From positions 30,379 to 94,378 of the forward strand of contig NZ_BCQF01000009.1 of assembly GCF_001544295.1 (NCBI RefSeq): DNA of 64,000 nucleotides, read 5' to 3'. Of the stretch, positions 18,209 through 28,337 are shown one piece after another (position 1 is the first letter of the stretch; each line of letters starts with the position of its first letter). This stretch comes from Enterococcus pseudoavium NBRC 100491. Lineage in GTDB: Bacteria; Bacillota; Bacilli; Lactobacillales; Enterococcaceae. The notes beneath the pieces are model-generated. The model had not been told where the DNA came from, made no database searches, and was given only the letters and a program-made list of their open reading frames with translations. The translations under genes were made by a program, and so were the position numbers.

Positions 18209-20197
18209 TTAATGCGGATCTTGGATTCGTTTAAACATATGCTCCATATCACTGTTGCTGAAATGAATCAGTACAGGACGTCCATGGGGACAGTTAAATG
18301 GATTTTCACATTGCGCAAGGTCAGACAATAAGACCCGCGCTTGCGCCTCATCCAAATGATGATTGGCTTTAATCGAGCGTTTGCAGCTCATCATGATTGC
18401 CGTAGCTTCGCGGAATTTTTTGACGCTGACAGAACCAGTGAGTAGCAGCATATCAATCATCTCACGAAAAATACTCTCTTCTTGGCCTGCCGGATACCAC
18501 GTTGGATGGGCTCGAACAATAAAGCTATCGGGACCAAATTCTTCCAAGTAAATTCCGACCTCTTGTAATAATTCAGTCTGCTCCTTCAGTTTGATTGCAT
18601 CATTGTTGGGATAATCCAATACAAAAGGTACTAACAATTCCTGCAAATCATCAGAGACATCGCCAATTTTTTCACGGAAATACTCATATTTGATCCGCTC
18701 TTGGGCGGCGTGCTGATCGACGATGTATAAGCCGTCTTTGCTTTGCGCAAACAGATAGGTCCCATGCATTTGCCCAAAGTATTCCAACATTGGAAAGCGT
18801 TCCTTTGGCTGTTCTTTTTCTAGCTTGCTAATCGCCTGTTCGATGACTTTTTCCCCTGATTGGGTACTCAAATCAAATTCGGGATGATCGGTAGTAACTA
18901 ACTCTTCACAAGTTTCTTCCGCAACGGCTGGCGTTTCCAACGGTACCGCCGTTTCCGATACTAGCGAGATTTTTTCTTCCAGTAATGGCGCTGAAAAATT
19001 ATTCTCCACTTTTTTTTCTTGAAAAGCAACGGGGACTTCAGTATCTTCGGCTACTTTAGGCTCTACATAAAAAATCCCCGTCTTAGGATCGTAATTCAAA
19101 TCACTTTTTTTCTTCGGTTGCTCTTCTAAGGGCAAGTCTAATTGTTCCGTTTGGATTTTTTCAACCTTGCGTTTGAAGCTGGGGTTTTCACCGACATCAG
19201 GAATTAAATTGATCTGGCGCAAACTTTCAGCGATTGCATGACTAATCAAATTCATTAGTTCTTTTTCCTTCGACAAACGAACTTCTTGCTTCGTTGGATG
19301 AACATTTACATCGACCAACAATGGGTCCATCGTAATCTCAAGGACAGCGATCGGATAACGTCCCACCATTAGTTTAGATTGGTAACCATTGATGATTGCT
19401 TTATTCAGCGCATAATTTTTGATATAGCGACCGTTGATGATCACCGATAAATAATTTCGACTCGCTCGCGTCACTTCTGGCAACGATACATAGCCGTTTA
19501 AGGTAAAGTCTAAATCTTGGGCTTCGACCTTCAGCATCTTTTTAGCTGTCGCCACACCATAAATACCGGCAAGTGTCTGTTTTAAATCACCACTGCCGCT
19601 GGTACTTAACATTTTATGACCATCATGAACTAAACGAAAGGCCACGTTCGGATGACTCAAGGCCATCCGATTGACGATGTCTCCAATATTCGATAGTTCT
19701 GTTTGTAGTGATTTGACATATTTCAAGCGGGCTGGTGTGTTGAAGAATAAATTTTCCACCGTGATCTTGGTTCCCGTCCGTAAAGAAGTTGGTCGCTGCT
19801 CTTCGATTTGTCCGCCCTTTAAGAACAAGTAAGAACCTTGAGCTTCATCAACGGTTGCCGTTTCCAAAGTCAGTTCCGAAACCGAAGCGATCGACGGTAA
19901 AGCTTCCCCACGAAAGCCCAATGTGCGAATTCGGAAAAGGTCATCACGGTTATGGATTTTACTGGTAGCATGGCGTTTAAAAGCATTTTCGACATCGTCT
20001 TGTCGAATCCCTTCGCCATTATCCACAATTTGAATTTTTTTCAACCCGGCTTCTTCAATCAAAATATCAATTTGCGTCGCCTTGGCATCGATCGCGTTCT
20101 CAACCAATTCTTTGACGACGGAGGCTGGTCGTTCAACGACTTCACCTGCGGCAATTTGATTCGCTAGGCGTTCGGATAATTCTTGGATTTTCCCCAT
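18209..20197 (-). CDS. mutL: DNA mismatch repair endonuclease MutL
   Basis: Links MutS recognition to strand incision. N-terminal GHKL ATPase with [33 protein letters not shown] and [10 protein letters not shown]; a variable linker (about residues 345-465); C-terminal dimerisation domain with the endonuclease motif [12 protein letters not shown], the SCKR and CPHGRP zinc-site motifs. It is therefore the nicking-competent type found in bacteria without MutH. 662 residues. TAGGAGG precedes the ATG; 31 bases separate it from mutS. Confidence 0.97.
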   Translation of the reverse strand: MGKIQELSERLANQIAAGEVVERPASVVKELVENAIDAKATQIDILIEEAGLKKIQIVDNGEGIRQDDVENAFKRHATSKIHNRDDLFRIRTLGFRGEALPSIASVSELTLETATVDEAQGSYLFLKGGQIEEQRPTSLRTGTKITVENLFFNTPARLKYVKSLQTELSNIGDIVNRMALSHPNVAFRLVHDGHKMLSTSGSGDLKQTLAGIYGVATAKKMLKVEAQDLDFTLNGYVSLPEVTRASRNYLSVIINGRYIKNYALNKAIINGYQSKLMVGRYPIAVLEITMDPLLVDVNVHPTKQEVRLSKEKELMNLISHAIAESLRQINLIPDVGENPSFKRKVEKIQTEQLDLPLEEQPKKKSDLNYDPKTGIFYVEPKVAEDTEVPVAFQEKKVENNFSAPLLEEKISLVSETAVPLETPAVAEETCEELVTTDHPEFDLSTQSGEKVIEQAISKLEKEQPKERFPMLEYFGQMHGTYLFAQSKDGLYIVDQHAAQERIKYEYFREKIGDVSDDLQELLVPFVLDYPNNDAIKLKEQTELLQEVGIYLEEFGPDSFIVRAHPTWYPAGQEESIFREMIDMLLLTGSVSVKKFREATAIMMSCKRSIKANHHLDEAQARVLLSDLAQCENPFNCPHGRPVLIHFSNSDMEHMFKRIQDPH

Positions 20198-20228
20198 CGA
20201 ATTCCTCCTATATTTCTAGATCTTATAA

Positions 20229-22793
20229 TTAAATCCGTTTTTGTAATTCGTATAGGAAGTTTAATGCTTCCATCGGATTCATTTCAAGTAAATTGGCTTT
20301 TTTAATACTATCTACTACACCAAGTTCGGCGGTTGACACTTCACTAAATAAAGAGAGCTGTTCGTTTTCTTCGACCTCTTCAACCTCTTCAACCTTTTTC
20401 TGAACCGGTGTATCGGCTTCTAATGCGGAAAGGATGGTCGCCGCACGGGATAATAATTCCGTTGGCATGCCGGCAATTTTCGCCACATGGATCCCATAGC
20501 TTTTATCAGCCGGTCCATCCATTAATTTATGCAGGAAAACCACTTCACCATTTTGCTCCACTGCTCCAACATGAACATTTTTCAATTGTGGCAAGCTCTC
20601 TTCCAAAACCGTCAATTCGTGATAATGGGTCGAGAATAAAGTTTTCGCTTTTACATTTTTATGGATATATTCAATGATTGCTTGGGCTAAAGCCATACCG
20701 TCATAGGTCGCGGTCCCCCGCCCTAATTCATCAAACAGGATCAAACTGTTAGGTGTTGCATGGCGCAATGCTTGATTGGCTTCCATCATTTCCACCATAA
20801 AGGTTGATTGACCAGCGATCAAGTCATCACTGGCACCAATGCGGGTAAAAATCTGATCAAAAATCGGCAGCTCAGCACTTTCAGCTGGAACAAAGCAACC
20901 CATTTGCGCCATGATTACCGTCAATGCCAATTGGCGCATATACGTACTTTTCCCGGACATATTCGGCCCTGTAATCAACAGCAACATTTCATTAGGATTC
21001 ATATGAACACTATTGGGAATATATTCTTGATGCCCCAATACTTTTTCGACGACTGGATGACGGCCTTCTTTGATTTGTAAATTGTGCGTGCCGACTTCCA
21101 TGGTTGGCTGCACATATTGATAGCGTTCACTGACAGTCGTAAAACTTTGCAATACATCGGTCGCACTCAAGCTTTTCGCTAATTTTTGCAAGCGCGTGAT
21201 AGCTTTTTTAACTTCGTTTCGAACTGCTAAAAAGAGGTTGTATTCTAGTGCGACCGATTTCTCTTCCGCCTCTAAAATCAAGGTCTCTAGCTTTTTCAAT
21301 TCTGGTGTGATGAAGCGTTCCGCATTCGCTAAAGTTTGTTTCCGTTCATATTTGCCTTCTTCCAAGTTGGCAAGGTTTGACTTCGTGATTTCAATATAGT
21401 AGCCAAAGACACGATTGTAACCGACTTTTAAGTTTTTGATGCCGGTTGCTTGCCGTTCACGCGCTTCTAACTCAGCCAACCAAGTCTTACCGTTTTTCAT
21501 GGCTTCGCGGTATTGGTCTAATTGTTCATTGTAGCCGTCTTTGATGACATTTCCTTCGGTGATCTGCAGCGGTGCTTCATCGTTGATGGCTTTTTCAATC
21601 AAGGCGACTAAATCATCCATTGGTTCCATATCGACCAGTAGATCGTTCCATTCCCCTTGGTTGATGCCAGTCAATAATTGACGAATTTGTGGCACTTGCA
21701 TCAAGGAAGTCTTCAATTGGATCAAATCACGACCATTGACATTACCAAATGCGACCCGTCCTGCTAAGCGTTCCAAGTCATAAACTTTCGTCAATGTCTC
21801 ATTTAGATCCATACGCTCAAAATAAGCGTTTAATAAAGAAGATACCATCGCTTGACGAGCGTTGATCTGGCGCTTTTGGATCAATGGACGATCAATCCAT
21901 TGCTTCAATAAGCGACCACCCATCGCCGTCTTCGTTTCATCTAGTAGCCATAAAAGCGTCCCTTGTTTTTTGCCCGTCCGAATCGAACGAGTCAATTCTA
22001 AGTTGGTTTTAGAAAAATAATCCAACTTCAAAAAATGCTCAGGTTGATATTCTTCCGCTTTTTGAAGATGACCTAAGCTACGTTTTTGGGTGACAGATAG
22101 ATAAGTCAGTAGTTTCCCGGTCGCTTCTCTTTCCAGTTCATCTGTGATATCCGCAGTTAAAAAACTGAACTCCGCGTTGTCTTCAATCGTTTCTTGATGA
22201 GAAAAGACTAAGCCCAAGCGCTCCGCTAGATTTTTCTGCAAGCCTTCCGGGATTTCACTGCCTAGAACGATTTCTTTCGTCTGCAAAGCAGTTGCTTCGT
22301 TCATCACGGCTTCTTCATCCTGAAGCAAAGCCGTTTTTAGTTCACCAGTTGACAGGTCGACATAGGCAAAACCAAATTTGTCTTTAACTTGAGTGACTGC
22401 GGTCAAAAAATTATTGGTTTTGGCTTCGATGCCTTTGCCTTCCATCACAGTGCCTGGTGTAATCAATTGGACCACTTCCCGCTTGACCATGCCTTTAGCT
22501 TGTTTAGGGTCCTCCATCTGTTCACAAATAGCGACTTTATAGCCTTGTTCAACTAGAGTGTCGATATAGCCTTGTGCTGAATGGTGGGGAACTCCACACA
22601 TAGGGATCGGGTCATCCGCATTACGATTGCGGCTGGTCAATGTCAGCTCCAATAATTGCGAGACTTTGATCGCATCGTCATAGAACAATTCATAAAAGTC
22701 CCCTAGACGGTAAAATAAAAAGGCATCTTTGTATTGTTCTTTGATCGCCAAATATTGTTCCATCATTGGCGTATTCTTCGTTTTTTGAGGCAT
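20229..22793 (-). CDS. mutS: DNA mismatch recognition protein MutS
   Basis: Binds base mismatches and small loops. N-terminal mismatch domain with the wedge motif FYELF (in [13 protein letters not shown]), a connector, lever and clamp domains, then the ABC-type ATPase with Walker [15 protein letters not shown], signature region STFMVEM, Walker [12 protein letters not shown] and the THYHEL switch. 854 residues is normal. AAGGAGGAG lies 5 bases before the ATG. Operon with mutL. Confidence 0.98.
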   Translation of the reverse strand: MPQKTKNTPMMEQYLAIKEQYKDAFLFYRLGDFYELFYDDAIKVSQLLELTLTSRNRNADDPIPMCGVPHHSAQGYIDTLVEQGYKVAICEQMEDPKQAKGMVKREVVQLITPGTVMEGKGIEAKTNNFLTAVTQVKDKFGFAYVDLSTGELKTALLQDEEAVMNEATALQTKEIVLGSEIPEGLQKNLAERLGLVFSHQETIEDNAEFSFLTADITDELEREATGKLLTYLSVTQKRSLGHLQKAEEYQPEHFLKLDYFSKTNLELTRSIRTGKKQGTLLWLLDETKTAMGGRLLKQWIDRPLIQKRQINARQAMVSSLLNAYFERMDLNETLTKVYDLERLAGRVAFGNVNGRDLIQLKTSLMQVPQIRQLLTGINQGEWNDLLVDMEPMDDLVALIEKAINDEAPLQITEGNVIKDGYNEQLDQYREAMKNGKTWLAELEARERQATGIKNLKVGYNRVFGYYIEITKSNLANLEEGKYERKQTLANAERFITPELKKLETLILEAEEKSVALEYNLFLAVRNEVKKAITRLQKLAKSLSATDVLQSFTTVSERYQYVQPTMEVGTHNLQIKEGRHPVVEKVLGHQEYIPNSVHMNPNEMLLLITGPNMSGKSTYMRQLALTVIMAQMGCFVPAESAELPIFDQIFTRIGASDDLIAGQSTFMVEMMEANQALRHATPNSLILFDELGRGTATYDGMALAQAIIEYIHKNVKAKTLFSTHYHELTVLEESLPQLKNVHVGAVEQNGEVVFLHKLMDGPADKSYGIHVAKIAGMPTELLSRAATILSALEADTPVQKKVEEVEEVEENEQLSLFSEVSTAELGVVDSIKKANLLEMNPMEALNFLYELQKRI

Positions 22794-22882
22794 GAATGCT
22801 CCTCCTTGTTTCTCATTTATCTATTTTTACTCATCATGCGAATTTTTGCACTCCACTGTTTCAATAAAAAAATATACTGGGT

Positions 22883-23248
22883 TTATTCATCACTGTCTAA
22901 TGCGTGATTGACCTCTTTTTGGATCAGCGTAGTTAAATGCTGCAGCAAATCATTCGCCTCAATCAATTGTTCACGATACTCCAGCACCAATGGATGTTGA
23001 TTAAATTCTTCCGTTAATTGGTCGGCTTTTTTTAAAGCTGCCCGCTCGGCCTCCGGCTTGCCGTAATGAGCAAATTGAACTGCTTCTCTTTGTGCCGTTT
23101 TGATGCCTTCTTCCAACTCTTGTAAGGCATCATTTTCAGCTACCTTTTTTTGGAGCTGTTGATAGCGGACAATCACTTCATTTTCCTTTAATAAGGCCGT
23201 TAAATGTGTTAAAGCCGCTTTAACGGCGGCTTCTTTTTCCAGATTCAT
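22883..23248 (-). CDS. YlbF/YmcA-family protein (RicA-like)
   Basis: 121-residue, almost entirely helical protein of the Com_YlbF family. Position directly upstream of mutS and next to ymdB matches Bacillus ymcA (ricA), whose product acts with RicF/RicT in mRNA maturation with RNase Y. Conserved helices: LLKENEVIVRYQQLQKKVAENDALQELEEGIKTAQREAVQFAHYGK and the later FNQHPLVLEYREQLIEANDLLQ. A near ribosome binding site AGAGGGA precedes the ATG. Which of the two paralogues (RicA or RicF) it is rests on synteny. Confidence 0.85.
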   Translation of the reverse strand: MNLEKEAAVKAALTHLTALLKENEVIVRYQQLQKKVAENDALQELEEGIKTAQREAVQFAHYGKPEAERAALKKADQLTEEFNQHPLVLEYREQLIEANDLLQHLTTLIQKEVNHALDSDE

Positions 23249-23263
23249 TTGATCCCTCTGTTT

Positions 23264-24058
23264 CTATTCTCTAAATGGCCGATCTTCATTGATCATAATC
23301 GGTTCTATTTTTTGGGCATGACCATTTTTATCAATGTCAATCACACAAGCCGATAAAATAGCGCGGCCGTCTTCAATGACTTCGAAACGATGTGGCAGTG
23401 CCGTTAAAAATTTCTCAATAATTGCTTCTTTTTTCATTCCTAAGATTCCATCATAAGGTCCCGTCATGCCGACATCAGTCAGGTACGCCGTCCCTTTAGG
23501 TAAAATCCGGGCATCATTGGTTTGAACATGGGTATGAGTTCCGACTACCGCTGAAACACGGCCATCTGCAAACCAACCCATCGCTTGTTTTTCACTAGTA
23601 GTTTCTCCATGAAAATCAACAAAAATATAGGGGGTACGCTTTTGTGCTTCTGCAATCAGCTGGTCGCCAATACGAAAAGGATCATCTAAATCGGCCATAA
23701 ATGAACGGGCCTGTAAATTGATGATGGCTAATTCTAAATCATTTACCTTCACAAACAAGTGACCTCTTCCCGGAGTACCTGCCGGAAAATTAGCTGGTCG
23801 AATAATTTTTTTGGCTTCTGGAATAAAATCAAAAATCGCTTTATTATCCCATGTGTGGTTTCCCATTGTGACAACATCAACACCATCTTGTAAAAACTTC
23901 TTGTAGATTTTTTCCGTGATTCCACGACCTGCTGCCGCATTTTCTCCGTTGACAATCGTCAACTGTGGATGATATTTCTTTTTCAATCGTGGCAAATAAT
24001 CGCTCACCATTTGCCGCCCTACTGAACCAACAACATCTCCAATGAATAATAAACGCAC
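23264..24058 (-). CDS. YmdB-family metallophosphoesterase
   Basis: TIGR00282-type phosphoesterase, 264 residues; Bacillus YmdB hydrolyses 2',3'-cyclic nucleotides and influences development and biofilm genes. Metal-binding motifs: GDVVGSVGR (residues 7-15), NGENAAAGRG, GNHTWDN, FHGETTSEK and GTHTHVQTND. GTG start with AAGGGGA 6 bases upstream. It lies 15 bases before the ymcA-like gene in the same direction. In Bacillus rny lies next to it; rny is not in this window. Confidence 0.9.
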   Translation of the reverse strand: MRLLFIGDVVGSVGRQMVSDYLPRLKKKYHPQLTIVNGENAAAGRGITEKIYKKFLQDGVDVVTMGNHTWDNKAIFDFIPEAKKIIRPANFPAGTPGRGHLFVKVNDLELAIINLQARSFMADLDDPFRIGDQLIAEAQKRTPYIFVDFHGETTSEKQAMGWFADGRVSAVVGTHTHVQTNDARILPKGTAYLTDVGMTGPYDGILGMKKEAIIEKFLTALPHRFEVIEDGRAILSACVIDIDKNGHAQKIEPIMINEDRPFRE

Positions 24059-24294
24059 TTTTTTTCCCCTTCTCTAGTTAAGCATCTTGCCTTATTATAG
24101 TTGTTTTTGCTTGAAAATAAAAGATTCCATCCAGATCGTTTGAATTAAATTAAAACAGAACTAGGACATTGCTGAATAGCCACATTATTTGTAGCACGGA
24201 TGTCAGCTAAATAATACTGTTGGTGTTTTAACTGAAACTTCATTCCTCCGTATAAAAAAAAGAACCGAGGAAATCCTCGATTCTCAGTCACTGA
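24059..24294. other. Intergenic region upstream of ymdB
   Basis: 236 bases. On the minus strand a TATAAT box is present near 24094-24099, likely the -10 of the ymdB promoter; no good -35 was seen. The remainder, about 24120-24250, contains GATGTCAGCT, which resembles the end of repeat family II in reverse, but not enough to call a copy. The right end is the terminator of the HAD gene. Confidence 0.4.
24254..24283 (-). terminator. Terminator after the HAD phosphatase gene
   Basis: Minus strand: GAATCGAGG / CCTCGGTTC stem with a 4-base loop, followed by T8. Confidence 0.9.
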
Positions 24295-25074
24295 TTAATG
24301 CACCAATTCTAGTTTGCGCAATGCTTTATAGATCCCATCGCGATCATTTGTATCGGTCACAAGATTAGCCGCTTCTTTAACGTGAGACGACGCATTCCCC
24401 ATCGCCACACCAGTTCCAGCTAAATCCAGCATTTCAATATCGTTGTTGCCATCACCAAACGTTACGATATTTTCTGGCTTGATACCGACTTTTTTAGCCA
24501 AAGCTAAAATCGTTTGGGCCTTTGAACCGGGATTAGGAATAATATCCACGCTATGTTCGTGCCAGCGAACTAAACGAAATTCTGGAAAAGCTGCTGTAAA
24601 TTCTTCATCCATGGATTGATCGTAGAAAGCACAGCCTTGATAAACCTCATGTTTAGCGAGGTAGTCAGCTTCAAATTTAGGCGCTTTTTGACCAAAAGAT
24701 GCCATTGCATCCAACACCGTCGGTTCATCAAAATTTGTCATACGCGCAAATGAATCTAAACCAAATAGCGCGATATCAACCTTCCGTTCATTGGCAAAAG
24801 CAATCATACGCTCTAGCGCTTCACGATCCAAGGTGTGCTTATAGACTTGCTCATGATCTAAGAAGGCTGCTGAACCATTACAAATAATGTAATTCGTACA
24901 GCCCAGTTGATGAATCACTTCGCCTGCTAATAAACGCGAGCGTCCCGTCGCAATAATCACTAAATGGCCGGCCTTGCGTAAGGCTTTCAAAGCCTTTACC
25001 GTACTGTCTAAAGGTTTTCTTTGGCTGCTCAATAAGGTCCCATCAATGTCTAGTGCGATTAATTTTCTTTCCAA
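24295..25074 (-). CDS. Cof-type HAD phosphatase
   Basis: Haloacid-dehalogenase superfamily hydrolase of the Cof/YidA group, acting on sugar phosphates or cofactor phosphates. Motif I ALDIDGTLL (residues 8-16) with nucleophile and acid/base Asp, motif II IIATGRS, motif III Lys in PGSKAQT, motif IV FGDGNNDIEML; the cap of about 100 residues between motifs II and III is the C2 type. 259 residues. The start codon is TTG with GGAGAG 7 bases upstream. The substrate cannot be assigned. It shares direction with the AlkD-like gene, 15 bases upstream. Confidence 0.9.
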   Translation of the reverse strand: MERKLIALDIDGTLLSSQRKPLDSTVKALKALRKAGHLVIIATGRSRLLAGEVIHQLGCTNYIICNGSAAFLDHEQVYKHTLDREALERMIAFANERKVDIALFGLDSFARMTNFDEPTVLDAMASFGQKAPKFEADYLAKHEVYQGCAFYDQSMDEEFTAAFPEFRLVRWHEHSVDIIPNPGSKAQTILALAKKVGIKPENIVTFGDGNNDIEMLDLAGTGVAMGNASSHVKEAANLVTDTNDRDGIYKALRKLELVH

Positions 25075-25089
25075 AATTTATCTCTCCAT

Positions 25090-25728
25090 TTATATGTATT
25101 TGCTGCCCTCACGTAGAGCTAACTTACTTAATGAATGTTGCTCCATAAATTCTTTTACCCAAGTAGGATTCACTTTACTATAATCACGCAATACCCAGCC
25201 GATCGCCTTCTGGATAAAAAACTCATCCGTCTTCAAATCTGCCAAAATCGCTTGCGCCAATAATGCGGTGTTGGTCTGCTCCTTGAACATCAGCTGCAAA
25301 TTGATTGCTACCCGCCGATACCAAAAATTCTCATGCTGATAGAAAAATGCATAAACCTGTTCAAGATCTGCTGGATGCGCTAAAACCCAAGTAGAAAAAA
25401 CTTTGCGCCACGCATCAATACTGTCCCACCAAGTCTTCTCTCCTAATAAAGGAAGCAATGCTGCTAGGTCCTCTAGTGAAAAACGCTTGATGTTTCTTTG
25501 CGCCAGATCGATCGCATAATACTGATACTCCCGCTCTTTTTTGCGATAGTTGCGGAAAATCTCCTGAATCAATTCTGGCATTGGCAATGATACGCTTTCC
25601 TTTAAAAAAGGGCGCTCCAACAATGCTCGCTGCGGTTTTTTGACCCCGCAAAAAGGAAAATGATCCTTCATATAATGCGCCATCGGTTCCGCAAGCTCCG
25701 GTTGAATCGGAAAAATCAATGCGTTCAT
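25090..25728 (-). CDS. AlkD-like DNA alkylation repair protein
   Basis: 212 residues made of HEAT-like helical repeats; the YRKKEREYQYYAIDLAQRN, WWDSIDAWRKVFSTWVL, WYRRVAINLQLMFK and FIQKAIGWVLRDYSKVNPTWVKEFM segments match the DNA alkylation repair (AlkD) family, which includes glycosylases for bulky 3- and 7-alkyl purines. The start at 25728 is picked because GAGGGGG lies 6 bases upstream; the frame continues to 25842 without one. Two Trp and the Asp/Arg pairs expected for DNA handling are present. Activity on DNA is inferred from family. Confidence 0.87.
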   Translation of the reverse strand: MNALIFPIQPELAEPMAHYMKDHFPFCGVKKPQRALLERPFLKESVSLPMPELIQEIFRNYRKKEREYQYYAIDLAQRNIKRFSLEDLAALLPLLGEKTWWDSIDAWRKVFSTWVLAHPADLEQVYAFFYQHENFWYRRVAINLQLMFKEQTNTALLAQAILADLKTDEFFIQKAIGWVLRDYSKVNPTWVKEFMEQHSLSKLALREGSKYI

Positions 25729-25884
25729 CTCGAACCCCCTCCATTGTAGAGAAGTTTTCAATAATTTGCAAAAACTTCTTCCGTAATTTTCACTCAATCT
25801 TTTTACTGTCTTTGAAAAAAAGTAATCTTTTTTTGACAGCACCCAACAATTAACATATTTTTTTCAAAAAAGCAACTCCTGAAC

Positions 25885-25914
25885 TTGACTCAGCCGCTAC
25901 TTTTCCGTTATACT
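25885..25914 (+). promoter_or_regulatory. rpsD promoter
   Basis: TTGACT (25885-25890), 18-base spacer, TATACT (25909-25914). Transcription would start near 25921, just before the structured leader. Confidence 0.8.
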
Positions 25915-25921
25915 GACATTT

Positions 25922-26090
25922 GTGTAAAATAATGCAGCAGAGGAATAATAGCCCGTCCCCAGTTCGTTGCCAGCATTGGTTCAATTGTGTAACCGCGGCT
26001 GCAAAGGTGAAGATTGAAGAACGAACTACACGGATATGAATTTTTCAACGGATTATTTTACTCCAAAACAATTTATTGGAGGAATTTTTA
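25922..26090 (+). promoter_or_regulatory. rpsD mRNA leader, probable S4 autoregulatory element
   Basis: The leader is closed by a perfect 10-bp helix GTAAAATAAT (25924-25933) with ATTATTTTAC (26052-26061) and contains an inner helix AGTTCGTT (25961-25968) with AACGAACT (26020-26027). Firmicute rpsD genes carry a structured leader bound by S4 for feedback control; position and nested helices fit, but I matched architecture, not a covariance model. Confidence 0.7.
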
Positions 26091-26702
26091 ATGTCTCGTT
26101 ATACAGGACCATCATGGAAACAATCTCGTCGTCTTGGTATCTCATTATCAGGAACAGGTAAAGAATTAGCACGTCGTCCATACGCTCCAGGTCAACATGG
26201 ACCAAACAGCCGTGGAAAGAAATCTGAATACGGCTTGCAAATGTCTGAAAAACAAAAATTACGTTTCATCTACGGATTAAACGAACGTCAATTCCGTAAC
26301 TTATTCGTACGCGCTAGCAAAATCAAAGAAGGTAAACACGGTGTTAACTTCATGATCTTACTAGAACGTCGTTTAGATAACGTGGTTTACCGTCTAGGCT
26401 TAGCTTCAACTCGTCGTCAAGCTCGTCAATTAGTTAACCACGGTCACGTGACTGTTGATGGCAAACGCGTTGATATCCCTTCATACGAAGTGGAAGTTGG
26501 CCAAGTTATCGGCATCCGTGAAAAATCTAAAAACATGGTTACTGTGAAAGAAGCAGTTGAATCAGCAGTTGGTCGTCCAGCTTTCGTAAGCTTCGACGCT
26601 GAAAAACTTGAAGGTTCATTATCTCGTTTACCAGAACGTGATGAAATCAACCCAGAAATCGACGAATCATTAGTCGTTGAATTCTACAACAAATTAATGT
26701 AA
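26091..26702 (+). CDS. rpsD: 30S ribosomal protein S4
   Basis: Primary 16S rRNA-binding protein of the small subunit, nucleating assembly of the 5' domain. [26 protein letters not shown] is the usual Gram-positive N-terminus; the S4 RNA-binding domain spans about residues 94-155 ([35 protein letters not shown]). No zinc CxxC motif is present. 203 residues. ATG at 26091 has TTGGAGG upstream. Codon use is strongly biased, as expected for a highly expressed gene. It stands alone, as in other Firmicutes, with its own terminator. Confidence 0.98.
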   Translation: MSRYTGPSWKQSRRLGISLSGTGKELARRPYAPGQHGPNSRGKKSEYGLQMSEKQKLRFIYGLNERQFRNLFVRASKIKEGKHGVNFMILLERRLDNVVYRLGLASTRRQARQLVNHGHVTVDGKRVDIPSYEVEVGQVIGIREKSKNMVTVKEAVESAVGRPAFVSFDAEKLEGSLSRLPERDEINPEIDESLVVEFYNKLM

Positions 26703-26715
26703 GACTTCTTACAGA

Positions 26716-26756
26716 CACTCAAGTCCTTGGAAACAAGGATTTGAGTGTTTTTTTTA
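26716..26756 (+). terminator. rpsD terminator
   Basis: ACACTCAAGTCCTTG / CAAGGATTTGAGTGT stem with GAAA loop, followed by T8. Confidence 0.95.
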
Positions 26757-26988
26757 ATTTTCAAAACACAGAGACATGAAATATTTGTTAAGAGTATAAT
26801 TATTTAAGACGCGGAAGTGCTACAGAATCAAAGTTTTATCTATCGTATCGCTCTAACTCAGAGCAAAAAACAGTCGTTGTTCCTTCAAAAGATCACCAAA
26901 GAGCACCTCTTTTTATCAACAAGAAGTAATCGTATAAATTACATAAACTAGCCAATGCAGATATATTTATAGGCTGAACGAAAAAGCT
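26757..26988. other. Intergenic region after rpsD
   Basis: About 230 AT-rich bases between the rpsD terminator and repeat copy C. A short open frame on the minus strand (68 codons) has no ribosome binding site or recognisable product. I see no gene or RNA here. Confidence 0.4.
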
Positions 26989-27115
26989 GAGGCTGTAACA
27001 AAAGTGGGCAACTTCAAGAAATTTCGACTTATTTCTGAAGAAGCTACTTTTGGAATACCGTTTATTCGGAAAAAAGAGGTATGACAAGACTTTTGTCACA
27101 CCTCCAGCTTTTTTT
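26989..27115 (+). repeat. Dispersed repeat family I, copy C (most complete)
   Basis: 127 bases: GAGGCTGTAACAAAAGTGG, CTTCAAGAAATTTC, TTATTTCTGAAGAAG, TTTTGGAATACCGTTTATTCGG, then the hairpin GAGGTATGACAAGA/CTTTTGTCACACCTC and T7. Copies B and D on the minus strand align with it over nearly the whole length. It lies 8 bases beyond the stop of the convergent permease gene. Confidence 0.88.
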
Positions 27116-27122
27116 GATTCGA

Positions 27123-28337
27123 TTAACGTAGCAAAGAGACGATATCTTTCTTTGCCGCACTCTTAGCTGGTAGCCAACTAAAGACGATCCCAATCACAAC
27201 CGACAAGCCAAAGGCCAGTGTCACCGTGAATAGATCCGGCTGCACCGACAACGGCGTAAACATACTGATGGCAAAGCCCAGCAGCATCGCGACCAGATAG
27301 CCGATCGTTCCGCCGACTAAAGTCAGTGAAATTCCTTCTAATAAGAATTGCATCATGATATTGCCTTTTGTGCCACCCATTGCCCGACGGACTCCAATCT
27401 CTTTGGTCCGTTCGGAGACAGAGATGTAGATCATGTTCATGACCCCGATCCCTGAAATAAAAAGTGAGATACCGCCAATCACTGATATCAGCAAAGTAAT
27501 ACTAGTCAAGAGCATCCGTAATTGATCGACTTGTCCAGCTAGATCTTCAGTCTTATAGCTACCCAGCTCTTTCCAAGTACCGTATTTTTTCAAGGTATCT
27601 TCAGCTTCTTTAGAAACATTCTTCACGTTGGCTGTTTGAGTCAGCTTGACTTGGATCATACTACGATCTTCTGAGTCAAAGTAGCTTTCAAAAACATTTT
27701 CCGGCAATTCAGCCACCACATAATCCTCCTGAGTAGAAACAATCGAGCCGCCATTACGGTCCTTCATAATTCCAACCACTTCAAACAAATGGCCGCCGAT
27801 TTTGATACTTTGCCCAACCAAAGACGCGGGTTCTTCCTTTTGGATCGCTTTAGCAGCTGTTTGATCAATCACCACGACGGGATTTTGATTATAGTAATCG
27901 CTCGATTGAAGCGCTCGACCATGAATAACTGCGCTGCCCTTATTCTTCAGCAGTTTGAAACAATTCCAACGACCATCGTTACCGATATCATCAAAGGTCT
28001 GATCCGCATATTTGATACCATTACGGGAATTATCATAATAGTTCACGGATTTGACACCTGGGATACTCTCGATTTTATCGATATCTTCTTCCGTAAAACC
28101 ATTCAAACCATTTTCACTAAAGGCTGCATCTTTCGCTGAAAAAGTATAGCCAACACTACTGTCAAATTGATCTAAGCCGATAAACTCAGAGGCATAATTT
28201 TCAAATGCCCGCCCGATCGAAAAGACTGTAATTACAGCCGAAACACCAATAATTAGTCCGATCATGGTCAAAAAACTACGCCGTTTGTTTTTCCCGATTG
28301 CTCTGAAAGAGGTCTTCCATACTTCACTAAATCGCAT
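27123..28337 (-). CDS. ABC transporter permease, MacB/FtsX type
   Basis: 404 residues: N-terminal membrane helix (RRSFLTMIGLIIGVSAVITVFSIG), a large extracellular MacB-core domain (about residues 45-270), then three membrane helices including the SVSERTKEIGVRRAMGGTKGNIMMQFLLEG segment typical of MacB permeases. With the ATPase and the periplasmic-adaptor-like protein it makes a mechanotransmission-type exporter of the YtrF/YvrN kind. ATG at 28337 has AGGTG 6 bases upstream and overlaps the ATPase gene by 11 bases. Substrate unknown; peptides or antimicrobials are usual for the family. Confidence 0.9.
   Translation of the reverse strand: MRFSEVWKTSFRAIGKNKRRSFLTMIGLIIGVSAVITVFSIGRAFENYASEFIGLDQFDSSVGYTFSAKDAAFSENGLNGFTEEDIDKIESIPGVKSVNYYDNSRNGIKYADQTFDDIGNDGRWNCFKLLKNKGSAVIHGRALQSSDYYNQNPVVVIDQTAAKAIQKEEPASLVGQSIKIGGHLFEVVGIMKDRNGGSIVSTQEDYVVAELPENVFESYFDSEDRSMIQVKLTQTANVKNVSKEAEDTLKKYGTWKELGSYKTEDLAGQVDQLRMLLTSITLLISVIGGISLFISGIGVMNMIYISVSERTKEIGVRRAMGGTKGNIMMQFLLEGISLTLVGGTIGYLVAMLLGFAISMFTPLSVQPDLFTVTLAFGLSVVIGIVFSWLPAKSAAKKDIVSLLR

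Noticed and set aside
26893..27099. 68-codon open frame on the minus strand after rpsD
   Set aside because: It runs through the repeat family I copy, has no ribosome binding site, and the frame is not kept in the other repeat copies.
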